A DNA stretch of 62,336 nucleotides. Origin: an uncultured Chitinophagales bacterium (GTDB taxonomy: Bacteria; Bacteroidota; Bacteroidia; Chitinophagales; UBA2359). Within the stretch, counting starts at the first letter, position 1. Each line of letters starts with the position of its first letter. The notes under the pieces were generated by a model. It was not told the DNA's origin and did not search any database. It saw only the letters and a program-made list of their open reading frames with translations. Location: NCBI GenBank assembly GCA_937927195.1, contig CALBCY010000042.1, positions 1-62,336 on the forward strand, given 5' to 3'. Below are positions 36,646 to 44,234 of this stretch, piece after piece. The position numbers were made by a program, and so were the translations under genes.

Positions 36646-37008
36646 TTAGTCAAAGCCAAGGTCAAGTGCAGCTTGTTGATCTTCATCATCTAGTGAAACA
36701 AAAGCATAAAGACCAGCTGGACATTCACAACAATGGATACAAAGAACCTCCTCACCATAATTGGCAACATTAACGTTTAAAGGATTAATTTCATTGTCAA
36801 TCAAGAATTGAGTTATTTCCAATTCAATCTGCTCAATGGTTTCCTCAGAATTGTCTAATATGTTTAAATCACCATTATTCCAAAGGTTACAGCAAAGATA
36901 AACCTGTTTTTGGACAATGACATCGGGCGAGGAGTTGCAGGACGAAAAGGCCAAAGCCACCCAAGCAATTGTAATAAGAAAAAGAAGTCTAAAATTGAGC
37001 TTTTCCAT
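36646..37008 (-). CDS. Hypothetical Cys-rich lipoprotein
   Basis: From the ATG at 37008 this 120-residue protein has a lipoprotein signal (LAFSSC lipobox). The mature part is acidic and contains two cysteine clusters, VYLCCNLWNNGDLN and EVLCIHCCECPAG. The rest is helical and Glu-rich. I do not recognise the family. Disulfide or metal binding in the periplasm is possible. It follows gldD after 65 bases on the same strand and may be cotranscribed. An upstream ATG (37032) adds eight residues. Confidence 0.7.
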   Translation of the reverse strand: MEKLNFRLLFLITIAWVALAFSSCNSSPDVIVQKQVYLCCNLWNNGDLNILDNSEETIEQIELEITQFLIDNEINPLNVNVANYGEEVLCIHCCECPAGLYAFVSLDDEDQQAALDLGFD

Positions 37009-37073
37009 TTTTGGGGTATTTAGAATTGCCAAAATATAAAAAAGATTGAAAAATTAAGAAAACAAATCAGAAT

Positions 37074-37697
37074 TTACCTGCTTGCCGTAGCTGTATAGTC
37101 TTCATTCCATTCGAAACTTTCAATCAAATGCAGCATATCGTCCTTTAAAAAGTGAATGGCAGGCTGAATAGAATCGTAATTTGGGGTAGACGAAAAGTAA
37201 AGAGAGCCAAAAAGGTAGTGGTTTACACTATCTGTCAAGAAAAATTGCATTGAAGAAGCGGCATTGCCACCAACATCAGAAAACAAGCCGTAAACATTTT
37301 TATTTGTTTCGATTCTTCTTTGATCGATGAATTCAGCTTTTTTGATGTGCTTTGAGGTTAATTTATGTGCATCCTCTATCAAAGTTTTCAGTTTGACCTG
37401 ATTGTTGATTTGCTTATAGCTTATGTGAAAGGTGGCATTAAGCGAATCAAAAACCACGTCCATCCAACAATTATCCTCCTCGTTTATTTTTTTAAGGTCT
37501 GGTGTATAATTGATGTTAGAATAAACTGGTATTTCAAAAGAAAAAGGACAGCCCTGATTATCTATTGTTTGGTAAGCCTTTTGAGGCAAAACCATTCTTG
37601 GATAAGCCTTAGGTTTCGGGGTGTACTCTCTTCCACAACCGACTACCAAAATAAGGCAGAATAGAAAAAATATGTGTTGAAAAGAAGGAGAATTCAT
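37074..37697 (-). CDS. gldD: Gliding motility lipoprotein GldD
   Basis: GldD is a lipoprotein required for gliding and type IX secretion, acting with GldE. The 207 residues have lipobox VVGC (Cys21) followed by the family pattern TPKPKAYPRMVLP, CWMDVVFDSLNATFHISYK and the very conserved GNAASSMQFFLTDS, YLFGSLYFSSTPNYDS and HLIESFEWN. Usually gldD sits directly behind gldE; here it is about 29 kb away, next to a Cys-rich lipoprotein gene. Confidence 0.93.
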   Translation of the reverse strand: MNSPSFQHIFFLFCLILVVGCGREYTPKPKAYPRMVLPQKAYQTIDNQGCPFSFEIPVYSNINYTPDLKKINEEDNCWMDVVFDSLNATFHISYKQINNQVKLKTLIEDAHKLTSKHIKKAEFIDQRRIETNKNVYGLFSDVGGNAASSMQFFLTDSVNHYLFGSLYFSSTPNYDSIQPAIHFLKDDMLHLIESFEWNEDYTATASR

Positions 37698-37814
37698 ATG
37701 CTAAATGTAAACGGGTTTTGCCAAAGTTGTAGTATTAAGGTTGACTTTTTTTTAATCAAATCTACAAATTAGCTCATTTTAACATATTAGACGCCCACAG
37801 AATGGGCATTTGAA

Positions 37815-37848
37815 AAAGGCGGCTAAAAATTTCGTTTTAGCCGCCTTT
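37815..37848. terminator. Intrinsic terminator after small gene 37854-38024
   Basis: A perfect 14-bp stem (AAAGGCGGCTAAAA and complement) around a 6-nt loop follows the small gene directly on the minus strand, where the stem runs into TTTTTC. A second small hairpin (GCCCA/TGGGC) lies at 37793-37807. Confidence 0.85.
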
Positions 37849-37853
37849 GATAC

Positions 37854-38024
37854 TTAAGACAAGAATGTGTTCATGTCCAAAAATTGTCTCCTTTGGGCTT
37901 CAAATTTCTCATTATCAGCAAATTGTCTTTCAATAAAGGCTGGAAGTGCTTCATTGTTGACTTTGGCTATTGTTTTTCCAGAGAATCGTTTTCTGCCCAG
38001 ATTAAATTTTAACTTAAGATTCAT
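37854..38024 (-). CDS. Small basic protein, 56 residues
   Basis: The gene ends six bases before a strong terminator and so appears to be a real transcription unit. From the ATG at 38024 it reads MNLKLKFNLGRKRFSGKTIA, then KVNNEALPAFIERQFADNEK and FEAQRRQFLDMNTFLS. The N-terminal Leu/Lys pattern followed by KTIAKVNNE recalls the leader part of Bacteroidota RiPP precursors (a K-x-T-I-x-x-L-N type motif), but the C-terminal half is helical and has no Cys/Ser/Thr-rich core, so that reading is weak. An in-frame ATG lies ten codons upstream. No modifying enzyme is nearby. Confidence 0.6.
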   Translation of the reverse strand: MNLKLKFNLGRKRFSGKTIAKVNNEALPAFIERQFADNEKFEAQRRQFLDMNTFLS

Positions 38025-38246
38025 AATATTATAATTTGAGTTTTGACTAATCATTTTTCTAAGGTTTCAGGGTTAACAAAAATAAATTTCAAGTTTCCTG
38101 TTCCTTAGTCCGCAAGCTCGACCTCGAAAAATAGATCGAGCAATCAAGAACAGACAGAACAGCGGTGGTCAGGATAATAGTTCCATAAAAATGTTTTTAT
38201 TAGATTATTTAATATTGTTTGATGCGCTCGAGCCATTGTTTTCCAT

Positions 38247-38278
38247 AAAAAAACCCGGTTTGCGTTTGCAAACCGGGT
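38247..38278 (-). terminator. Intrinsic terminator after small gene 38310-38480
   Basis: An 11-bp perfect stem (ACCCGGTTTGC with GCAAACCGGGT) and a 4-nt loop is followed by seven T residues on the minus strand. It comes 31 bases after the stop codon of the small gene. Confidence 0.9.
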
Positions 38279-38309
38279 CAGTATAAATTGTTTTAGACTG
38301 AATTGACAA

Positions 38310-38480
38310 TCAACCAATTTTGGTCAATCGTTTATCCGGTTTGTCGACTTTATCAACGATATCAACGATGTTGGTAAATGAATCCAAGCAAGAACATAAG
38401 CCTCCATAAAAACAAGGGAAAGCAAGAATGCTTGTTTGTCCTTGGACTGGATTGTTATATTTGTTTTGATTGAAAATCAT
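38310..38480 (-). CDS. Small Cys-containing protein, 56 residues
   Basis: This frame is not obvious by length but has an ATG, 56 codons and a terminator right behind it. It reads MIFNQNKYNNPVQGQTSILA, then FPCFYGGLCSCLDSFTNIVD and IVDKVDKPDKRLTKIG. Three cysteines lie in a tight F-P-C-F-Y-G-G-L-C-S-C cluster. The second half is a repetitive charged helix (IVDIVDKVDKPDK). There is no signal peptide. Function unknown; metal binding, a peptide product or a regulatory small protein are all open. It is divergent from recA. Confidence 0.55.
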   Translation of the reverse strand: MIFNQNKYNNPVQGQTSILAFPCFYGGLCSCLDSFTNIVDIVDKVDKPDKRLTKIG

Positions 38481-38885
38481 TTTATTGAAAATTTAGTTTG
38501 TTTAATAATACAACCGAACCTATAAAAAATAAGTTCTATATAAGCCAGTTTATTTTGGTTAATGAATTGTAATAACAACTGGCATTTTGAAAAAAAAGCA
38601 TTATATAGATGAAGACCATTTAAACCATTGATTTAAAAGGTAGTTACAACAATAAGTCATTTAAAATGAAATTTTTATTAAAAAAGATTGATTTTTGATG
38701 ATTATTTGTAAATTTTACTATATCTTGCGATAGAATTAATGAAGTATCGTGTTTTTGAGGGTAAAAAGTAATTAAAAATGATGCAGCCAAGATTTTTAGT
38801 TAACAGTAAATAAAGAAAAAGGTAATTAATAAGATTCTTTGATAATATTAAGATTAAATTTAAACACGTAAAAAAAATTAAGAAA
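38481..38885. other. Intergenic region upstream of recA
   Basis: The 405 bases between the small gene and recA are very AT-rich. A possible Bacteroidota-type promoter for recA is TTTG at 38694-38697 with TATCTTG at 38721-38727, giving a leader of about 150 nt. I see no LexA-like palindrome. The minus-strand promoter of the small gene must also lie here. Confidence 0.4.
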
Positions 38886-39992
38886 ATGACCAATTTGAGC
38901 GAAAAATCAAAAGCTTTACAGCTTACAATCGACAAAATCAACAAACTACATGGAAAAGGTGCAGTTATGCGTCTTGGTGAATCAGTTACACAACAGGTTG
39001 ATGTAATTCCAAGTGGGTCTTTGGGCCTTGATATAGCATTAGGGATCAATGGTTATCCGAAGGGAAGAATTGTTGAAATATATGGACCTGAATCTTCAGG
39101 TAAAACAACACTGGCCATTCATGCCATTGCACAAGCACAAAAAGCCGGAGGAATGGCTGCTTTTATTGATGCGGAGCATGCTTTTGATAAAGGTTATGCG
39201 AAGTCATTGGGAGTGGATGTAGAAAATTTATTGATCGCTCAGCCAGATTATGGTGAGCAAGGTCTTGAGATTGCAGATCATTTGATTCGTTCTGGTGCTT
39301 TGGACATTGTGGTCGTAGATTCTGTTGCCGCTTTGGTTCCTTTGAGTGAGTTGGAGGGTGAAATGGGAGATTCTAAAATGGGATTACAGGCTAGATTGAT
39401 GTCTCAAGCTATGCGTAAATTGACTGGTACCATCCATAAAACTGGATGTTGCTGTATTTTTATCAATCAGCTTCGTGAGAAGATTGGAGTTATGTTCGGT
39501 AATCCTGAAACAACCACAGGTGGTAATGCATTGAAATTCTACTCTTCTATCCGATTGGATATTCGTCGTTCAACGGCAATTAAGGATGGAACGGATATCA
39601 TGGGTAATAGAACGAGAGTAAAAGTTGTGAAAAATAAAATGGCTCCACCTTTCAGACAAGTTGAGTTTGATATAATGTATGGTCAGGGAATTTCCAAAGT
39701 TGGTGAAATTGTAGACTTAGGAGTGGAGGCTGAATTGATACAAAAGAGTGGTTCTTGGTTTAGCTATGAAGGAAGTAAGATTGGTCAAGGTAGAGAAAAC
39801 GTGAAACGTTTCTTAATAGACAATCCAGACTTAGCGATAGATTTAGAATCAAGAATTAAAGCTGAATATTTCGGCAGAGCCAAGGATGAAGAAGAAGGTG
39901 CTGCCTCAGAAGCTACCAAAGAAGAGGCCCCTAATGAAGAGGCTCCAGTAGCAAAGGATAAAGCAAGTGAAAAAAAATCGGCTAAGAAATAA
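38886..39992 (+). CDS. recA: Recombinase RecA
   Basis: RecA forms filaments on single-stranded DNA and drives recombination and the SOS response. The 368 residues show the Walker [10 protein letters not shown] (67-75), the [11 protein letters not shown]alker B, loop L1 ([20 protein letters not shown]) and loop L2 with the [17 protein letters not shown] signature. The tail after about residue 335 is a low-complexity Glu/Ala/Lys stretch, as in many Bacteroidota RecAs. It is monocistronic with a strong terminator. Confidence 0.98.
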   Translation: MTNLSEKSKALQLTIDKINKLHGKGAVMRLGESVTQQVDVIPSGSLGLDIALGINGYPKGRIVEIYGPESSGKTTLAIHAIAQAQKAGGMAAFIDAEHAFDKGYAKSLGVDVENLLIAQPDYGEQGLEIADHLIRSGALDIVVVDSVAALVPLSELEGEMGDSKMGLQARLMSQAMRKLTGTIHKTGCCCIFINQLREKIGVMFGNPETTTGGNALKFYSSIRLDIRRSTAIKDGTDIMGNRTRVKVVKNKMAPPFRQVEFDIMYGQGISKVGEIVDLGVEAELIQKSGSWFSYEGSKIGQGRENVKRFLIDNPDLAIDLESRIKAEYFGRAKDEEEGAASEATKEEAPNEEAPVAKDKASEKKSAKK

Positions 39993-40042
39993 ATTAGCCC
40001 TGTAATAAATCACTTATAAAATATAAGTTTTGGTTTAAGTTA

Positions 40043-40083
40043 AAAACTCCCATCCGAAGATTCGGATGGGAGTTTTATTTTTT
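40043..40083 (+). terminator. Intrinsic terminator of recA
   Basis: AAAACTCCCATCCGAA pairs with its complement ending TTTT at 40076, followed by A and seven T residues. It lies 51 bases after the recA stop codon and is also usable by the convergent lipoprotein transcript. Confidence 0.9.
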
Positions 40084-40191
40084 TGCAATATTGTTTTTAT
40101 TAGATTTTATTTAGACTATCAATTATCACAATTGACTTTGTCATCTAAAACTAATATTTTGGATCAATCTAAGAACCAAATTTTTGTGCCA

Positions 40192-40548
40192 CTATTCGTG
40201 ATTGTGCCCATAATGTGCATCGCCTGGATTTCTCCCAAACTTATCTGGTCCACCATCTGTAGGAGTTCCTTGTTGTGCTTTCTGTGGAGCAGTATTCGTA
40301 TGAGGTTGATCAGAAGCATGGCTGTGTCCGTAATGTGCTTCTCCTGGTTTTCTGCCGAATTGATCTGCTTCACCTGAGGTTCCTGCTTGTTGAGAAGCCT
40401 GAGTTTTTTGCACAGGTGCTTGGACTTGTTCTTTTTTCTGATCTTGGATATTTGTACTACTTTCCTTGTCTCCAGAACCACTTTGGTTGCAGCCCCAGGA
40501 GATTGAAGTCACTACAAATATTAGGAATGCAATCGTTTTGATTTTCAT
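40192..40548 (-). CDS. His-rich lipoprotein with duplicated FGR-PG-AHYGH motif
   Basis: This 118-residue protein has a lipoprotein signal (SISWGC, Cys20) and a disordered Gln/Ser/Lys linker. It contains two copies of the motif D-x-F-G-R-x-P-G-[ED]-A-H-Y-G-H-x-H: QFGRKPGEAHYGHSH (about 63-77) and KFGRNPGDAHYGHNH (about 103-117). The paired His clusters suggest a metal-binding surface lipoprotein; this is inference. It is monocistronic and convergent with recA. Confidence 0.75.
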   Translation of the reverse strand: MKIKTIAFLIFVVTSISWGCNQSGSGDKESSTNIQDQKKEQVQAPVQKTQASQQAGTSGEADQFGRKPGEAHYGHSHASDQPHTNTAPQKAQQGTPTDGGPDKFGRNPGDAHYGHNHE

Positions 40549-40910
40549 CTTTTTTAATTTTATTAATTAATACTTGTCATACAAGATCATCAATTTTTAT
40601 TGATTTCTTTATAATAGATGAAAAATAACTAAGTAAAATGGCAAGAGATTTTCAATCTGAAACTTAACAGTCCTGGACAAGTAGCTTTTAGAAACAACGC
40701 TTTGCTTAAGTTTTAGCCAAGAATTGTACATTGGTTTAGGCAACAAAATTGGAATGAATGGCAGGGAATTGGAATGATAATTCAGCTATTTAAGTAGGTT
40801 TTTTAGTAGATTTTTCTTGAGACATTAAGCGTACTTAAAAACAAATTGGTGGATTACTGGTTAGATTTGTAATGTTTTTATTCTAACATCCGATAAGTAA
40901 ATCTTAAAAC
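40549..40910. other. Gene-free divergent intergenic region
   Basis: These 362 bases lie between the divergent His-rich lipoprotein and S41 peptidase genes and must hold both promoters. I see no ORF, hairpin or repeat worth naming. Confidence 0.5.
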
Positions 40911-42719
40911 ATGAAAAGATTAAGCTGCTTAATTTTTCTTCTAGTTCTTCCTCTTTTTGAATTAAATGCACAAACAGTTGTTGAATTTGTAGTTAGTGAA
41001 ATTCCATCTACTGACTTTGACAAAGTAGGCATTCGAGGAAACTTCTTTCCATTAAGTTGGCAAAAATCTTTAGAATTAAAAAAGAGTGGAGAGGCTTATT
41101 CTATAAGTCTAGACTTTTCAGAAGACACAAAGGAAATTGAATTCAAATTTGTTCTGTTCAACGAAGACGAAGAAATAGAATGGGAAGGCATTGAAAACAG
41201 AGTTCTACGCATTGATGAAACTCAAAAACTAATTTCAAAGAATGAATGGAATACGGAACAACAAATTGACCTTAGTGAAATCAAGCTATTATCAAAAGAA
41301 GAATTGTTAGCGGACTATAAATTATTAGAAGCAATGATCATGAAAGTTCATCCCGGAACTTTTAGATACAATGATTCTAGTTCGATTCAAAAAGCCTTTG
41401 ATGAGTTGGAGAGAAAATTTCAATCAAGACTAAGTGTTGGGGAGACGTACCTTGCCTTGTCAAAGCTCACTGCTGGCCTGAAATGTGATCACACTCAAGT
41501 AGGATTTAACAATCAAGACAAAATTGTCAATTCGATAATTCATCGACAAGCGGATAAATTGCCTTTTAGTTTTCAATGGATCGATGAAAAAATGTTTGTA
41601 GACTACAATGCAAGTGAATCTAATGAGTTGATTCGCGGGACAGAAGTGTTTACCATTAATGGTGTTTCAGTAAAGAAGATTTTAAATGCCTTATTACCAT
41701 ATGTTGCAGCGGATGGGTCTACGGATAAGAGTAGAATAAACAAACTTGAAGTCGAGGCATTTGATTTTCGTTACAATGCTTTTGATGTCTTTTATCCATT
41801 GTTATTTCCAATAGATGATGGTAATTTGAACCTTATAATATTAGATGAAAATAAGAATCTAAAAACGACTTCGGTGAAAGCTATTACAAGAAAGGATCGA
41901 TGTGAAAAATTATATGAAAGATATCCAGATTTTCCGAAAAGTAAAGATGATTTATGGGGGCTTGAAATTTTGGAAAATAAAACAGCCATTTTAAGTATCA
42001 ATTCTTTTGGCTTAATGGGGTGGAAAAAGATGACAATAGATTACAAAGCATTTTTGTCAAATGCTTTTAAAACAATCAAAGAAAAAAATATTGAACATTT
42101 AATCCTAGACACTAGAATAAGCACAGGTGGAAATGATGAGATAGTTGATGAATTGCTCACGTATTTTGATTGCAGGAATCAAATAGAAAACAAAACAGAT
42201 TTTCAAGGTCGAACGAGGTATTTGAAGTTTCCAGAAGAACTAAAACCATACATTAAAACTTGGGGCGACGAACCATGGTTTTACAATCTTGAACCAGATG
42301 AAATAGATAAGAAAACGGGTTATTATATTTTCAACGAAGCATTTGCTTCCAATAAAGAATTTAAAATAAAGAAAGACTACTTTCAAGGCAACACTTATTT
42401 GTTAACAAGCCCTGCCAATGCTTCCTTGTCTTTTTATTTGGCAAAGAATTTTAGAGATTATAAAATTGGAAAAATTATTGGCGAAGAAACTGGCGGCAAT
42501 TTACAAGGAATAAATGGTGGGCAAATATTATTCTTTAAGCTGCCAAATTCAGGAATTGAGATTGATATACCAGTGATGGGAAGTTTTGCTTTAGGGGATG
42601 TTTCAGATTCTGGAGTCATTCCCGATATTGAGGTTTCTAATAACATGAAATCTCTTAAAAATGGAGTTGATCTGCAATTGGTAGAGGTTCTTCAAACAAT
42701 TAAAAGAGCTGAAAAATAA
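40911..42719 (+). CDS. S41 family peptidase with N-terminal CBM20/48-like domain
   Basis: The 602 residues begin with a signal peptide (ending ELNAQ) and an about 85-residue beta-sandwich (VVEFVVSEIP, KVGIRGNFFPLSW, KEIEFKFVLFNEDEEIEWEG) that looks like a starch-binding-type CBM20/48 domain. An S41 (C-terminal processing-type) peptidase follows: a helical cap (about 130-210), a PDZ-like segment, and the core with ILDTRISTGGN, the nucleophile region LLTSPANASLSFYLA and IIGEETGGN. The catalytic serine is probably within NASLSF, but the spacing is not the textbook one. It would act in the periplasm or be exposed. It is monocistronic, converging on truA. Confidence 0.83.
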   Translation: MKRLSCLIFLLVLPLFELNAQTVVEFVVSEIPSTDFDKVGIRGNFFPLSWQKSLELKKSGEAYSISLDFSEDTKEIEFKFVLFNEDEEIEWEGIENRVLRIDETQKLISKNEWNTEQQIDLSEIKLLSKEELLADYKLLEAMIMKVHPGTFRYNDSSSIQKAFDELERKFQSRLSVGETYLALSKLTAGLKCDHTQVGFNNQDKIVNSIIHRQADKLPFSFQWIDEKMFVDYNASESNELIRGTEVFTINGVSVKKILNALLPYVAADGSTDKSRINKLEVEAFDFRYNAFDVFYPLLFPIDDGNLNLIILDENKNLKTTSVKAITRKDRCEKLYERYPDFPKSKDDLWGLEILENKTAILSINSFGLMGWKKMTIDYKAFLSNAFKTIKEKNIEHLILDTRISTGGNDEIVDELLTYFDCRNQIENKTDFQGRTRYLKFPEELKPYIKTWGDEPWFYNLEPDEIDKKTGYYIFNEAFASNKEFKIKKDYFQGNTYLLTSPANASLSFYLAKNFRDYKIGKIIGEETGGNLQGINGGQILFFKLPNSGIEIDIPVMGSFALGDVSDSGVIPDIEVSNNMKSLKNGVDLQLVEVLQTIKRAEK

Positions 42720-42766
42720 AATTGGCTTTGTTAAACTTTTTTCATGAAAAAAAATGAGCCTTGATA

Positions 42767-43552
42767 TTACTTCATGGAAGAATTAGTAGAAGTTGTGGTT
42801 TGAACAGGATACAATCCGCAAAAGTTTTCATATCGGACTTCTGATAAAAATAGACCTTCGGCAGGAGCTGCGATGTTTAAACTGAATTGTCCAGTATTGT
42901 CCATTACTTGTTTGAATTCTTCCAAGCTGATTTTGTGTTGACCTACCACAAGTAAAGTGCCGACAACTCTTCGGATCATTCCACGCAGGAACCTATTGGC
43001 TGCAATGTGAATTCTAATCTTTCCAGCTTCTAAATCTATGTCCATGTCGGTTTTGTAAATCCTACAGAGAGATGTCTTGCTATCGTTATTGGCTTTCTCA
43101 AAGGGTTTGAAATCTCTATAGTTTTGCAGGCTATCAAAGGCCGTTTTCATAGCTTCATAGTCCAAAGGAAGAAATGGAAAAAAGTAGCTTTGGTCTTTTA
43201 AGAAAGGATTTTTTCTAAAGTGAATGAAATAATCATAAGCTCTGTAAGTCGCATCATATCGAGCATGTAAACCGCATTCAAAAATTCTTTCAACTACAAT
43301 GTCTTTCGGTAAAATTTTATTGATCCGATAATCGAAGTTTTTGGGGATGGCTTTTTCGCAGTCGAAATGTAAAAAGAACTGACTGGCATGGACACCACTG
43401 TCTGTTCTGCCGCAACCAGAACAATGCAATTTTACATTAAAAATCGTAGAGATGGCATCATCAATTGTAGACTGAACGGAAACCTTATTGGGTTGTACTT
43501 GCCAACCACAATAATTTGTTCCTAAATAAGCTATTTCAAGAAAATACCGCAT
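42767..43552 (-). CDS. truA: tRNA pseudouridine(38-40) synthase
   Basis: TruA isomerises uridines 38-40 in the anticodon arm. The 261 residues have the catalytic Asp51 in CGRTDSGVHA, the N-terminal YLGTNYCGWQVQP, ARYDATYRAYDYFIH and the FLRGMIRRVVGTLL helix, all diagnostic. Length is normal. A membrane protein gene lies directly upstream (9 bases), then mfd, on the same strand. Confidence 0.96.
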   Translation of the reverse strand: MRYFLEIAYLGTNYCGWQVQPNKVSVQSTIDDAISTIFNVKLHCSGCGRTDSGVHASQFFLHFDCEKAIPKNFDYRINKILPKDIVVERIFECGLHARYDATYRAYDYFIHFRKNPFLKDQSYFFPFLPLDYEAMKTAFDSLQNYRDFKPFEKANNDSKTSLCRIYKTDMDIDLEAGKIRIHIAANRFLRGMIRRVVGTLLVVGQHKISLEEFKQVMDNTGQFSLNIAAPAEGLFLSEVRYENFCGLYPVQTTTSTNSSMK

Positions 43553-43561
43553 ATTGCTTTG

Positions 43562-44119
43562 TCAAAAATCTGTTTTCTTCTTATCGATTACTTTATTGAG
43601 CGATTGATAAAGCCATTCTTTATCTGATACCGAAGCTGATTCAATCAAACGTTTAGATTCTCCATTGTTTAAACCTAATACGATGTGCTTTTTCCATTCT
43701 TCAGGTTTGTTGGCAGGAATATTTTGGTCCAATAATCTAAAAGATTTAATGTCGTTGTAAGGGACAGAGATTGAACTTTTACTAAATCTCTTGTTCTTCT
43801 GCAATTCAATTTCATTTTCCTTTATCAATAAAGAGTCTTTGGCAGCAGTAAGATCAAGAAATTTAAAAACTATAAATGCTCCTAACAAACCTGCTAAAAT
43901 TGACAAGATAAGGCTTCCAGACCATCCATGTTTTATAAGGCGTGTTATTCCAAAAAAGAAGCCAATCAAGCCAATTACACCACAAATCAAACCAAAGTAC
44001 CAACCGATGGCTATTTGTGAAGCATGTTCAATCAAAACTGAATTAGCTGGTCCGTCAGTAATGATGAAATTGCTTCCATTTGGAGGGCTTAATATATCGA
44101 GAAGTTTAATGCTATTCAT
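43562..44119 (-). CDS. Hypothetical membrane protein with two helices
   Basis: The 185-residue protein has two hydrophobic helices (about 36-57, IAIGWYFGLICGVIGLIGFF; and about 69-88, GSLILSILAGLLGAFIVF) and a soluble C-terminal domain of about 90 residues that looks like a bacterial PH-type fold (ISVPYNDIKSFRLLD, HIVLGLNNGESKRLIES). I do not recognise the family. It is very close to truA and probably cotranscribed. Confidence 0.7.
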   Translation of the reverse strand: MNSIKLLDILSPPNGSNFIITDGPANSVLIEHASQIAIGWYFGLICGVIGLIGFFFGITRLIKHGWSGSLILSILAGLLGAFIVFKFLDLTAAKDSLLIKENEIELQKNKRFSKSSISVPYNDIKSFRLLDQNIPANKPEEWKKHIVLGLNNGESKRLIESASVSDKEWLYQSLNKVIDKKKTDF

Positions 44120-44234
44120 ATTGGTTTTTGCTAAAAAATTGTATCAAAATTGGTAGACAATTTTTAAGACTGTGTAAATGCAAAATAATTACATAATAAT
44201 TAAATAATGGCTGTCATAAAATATCCCAGACTAT

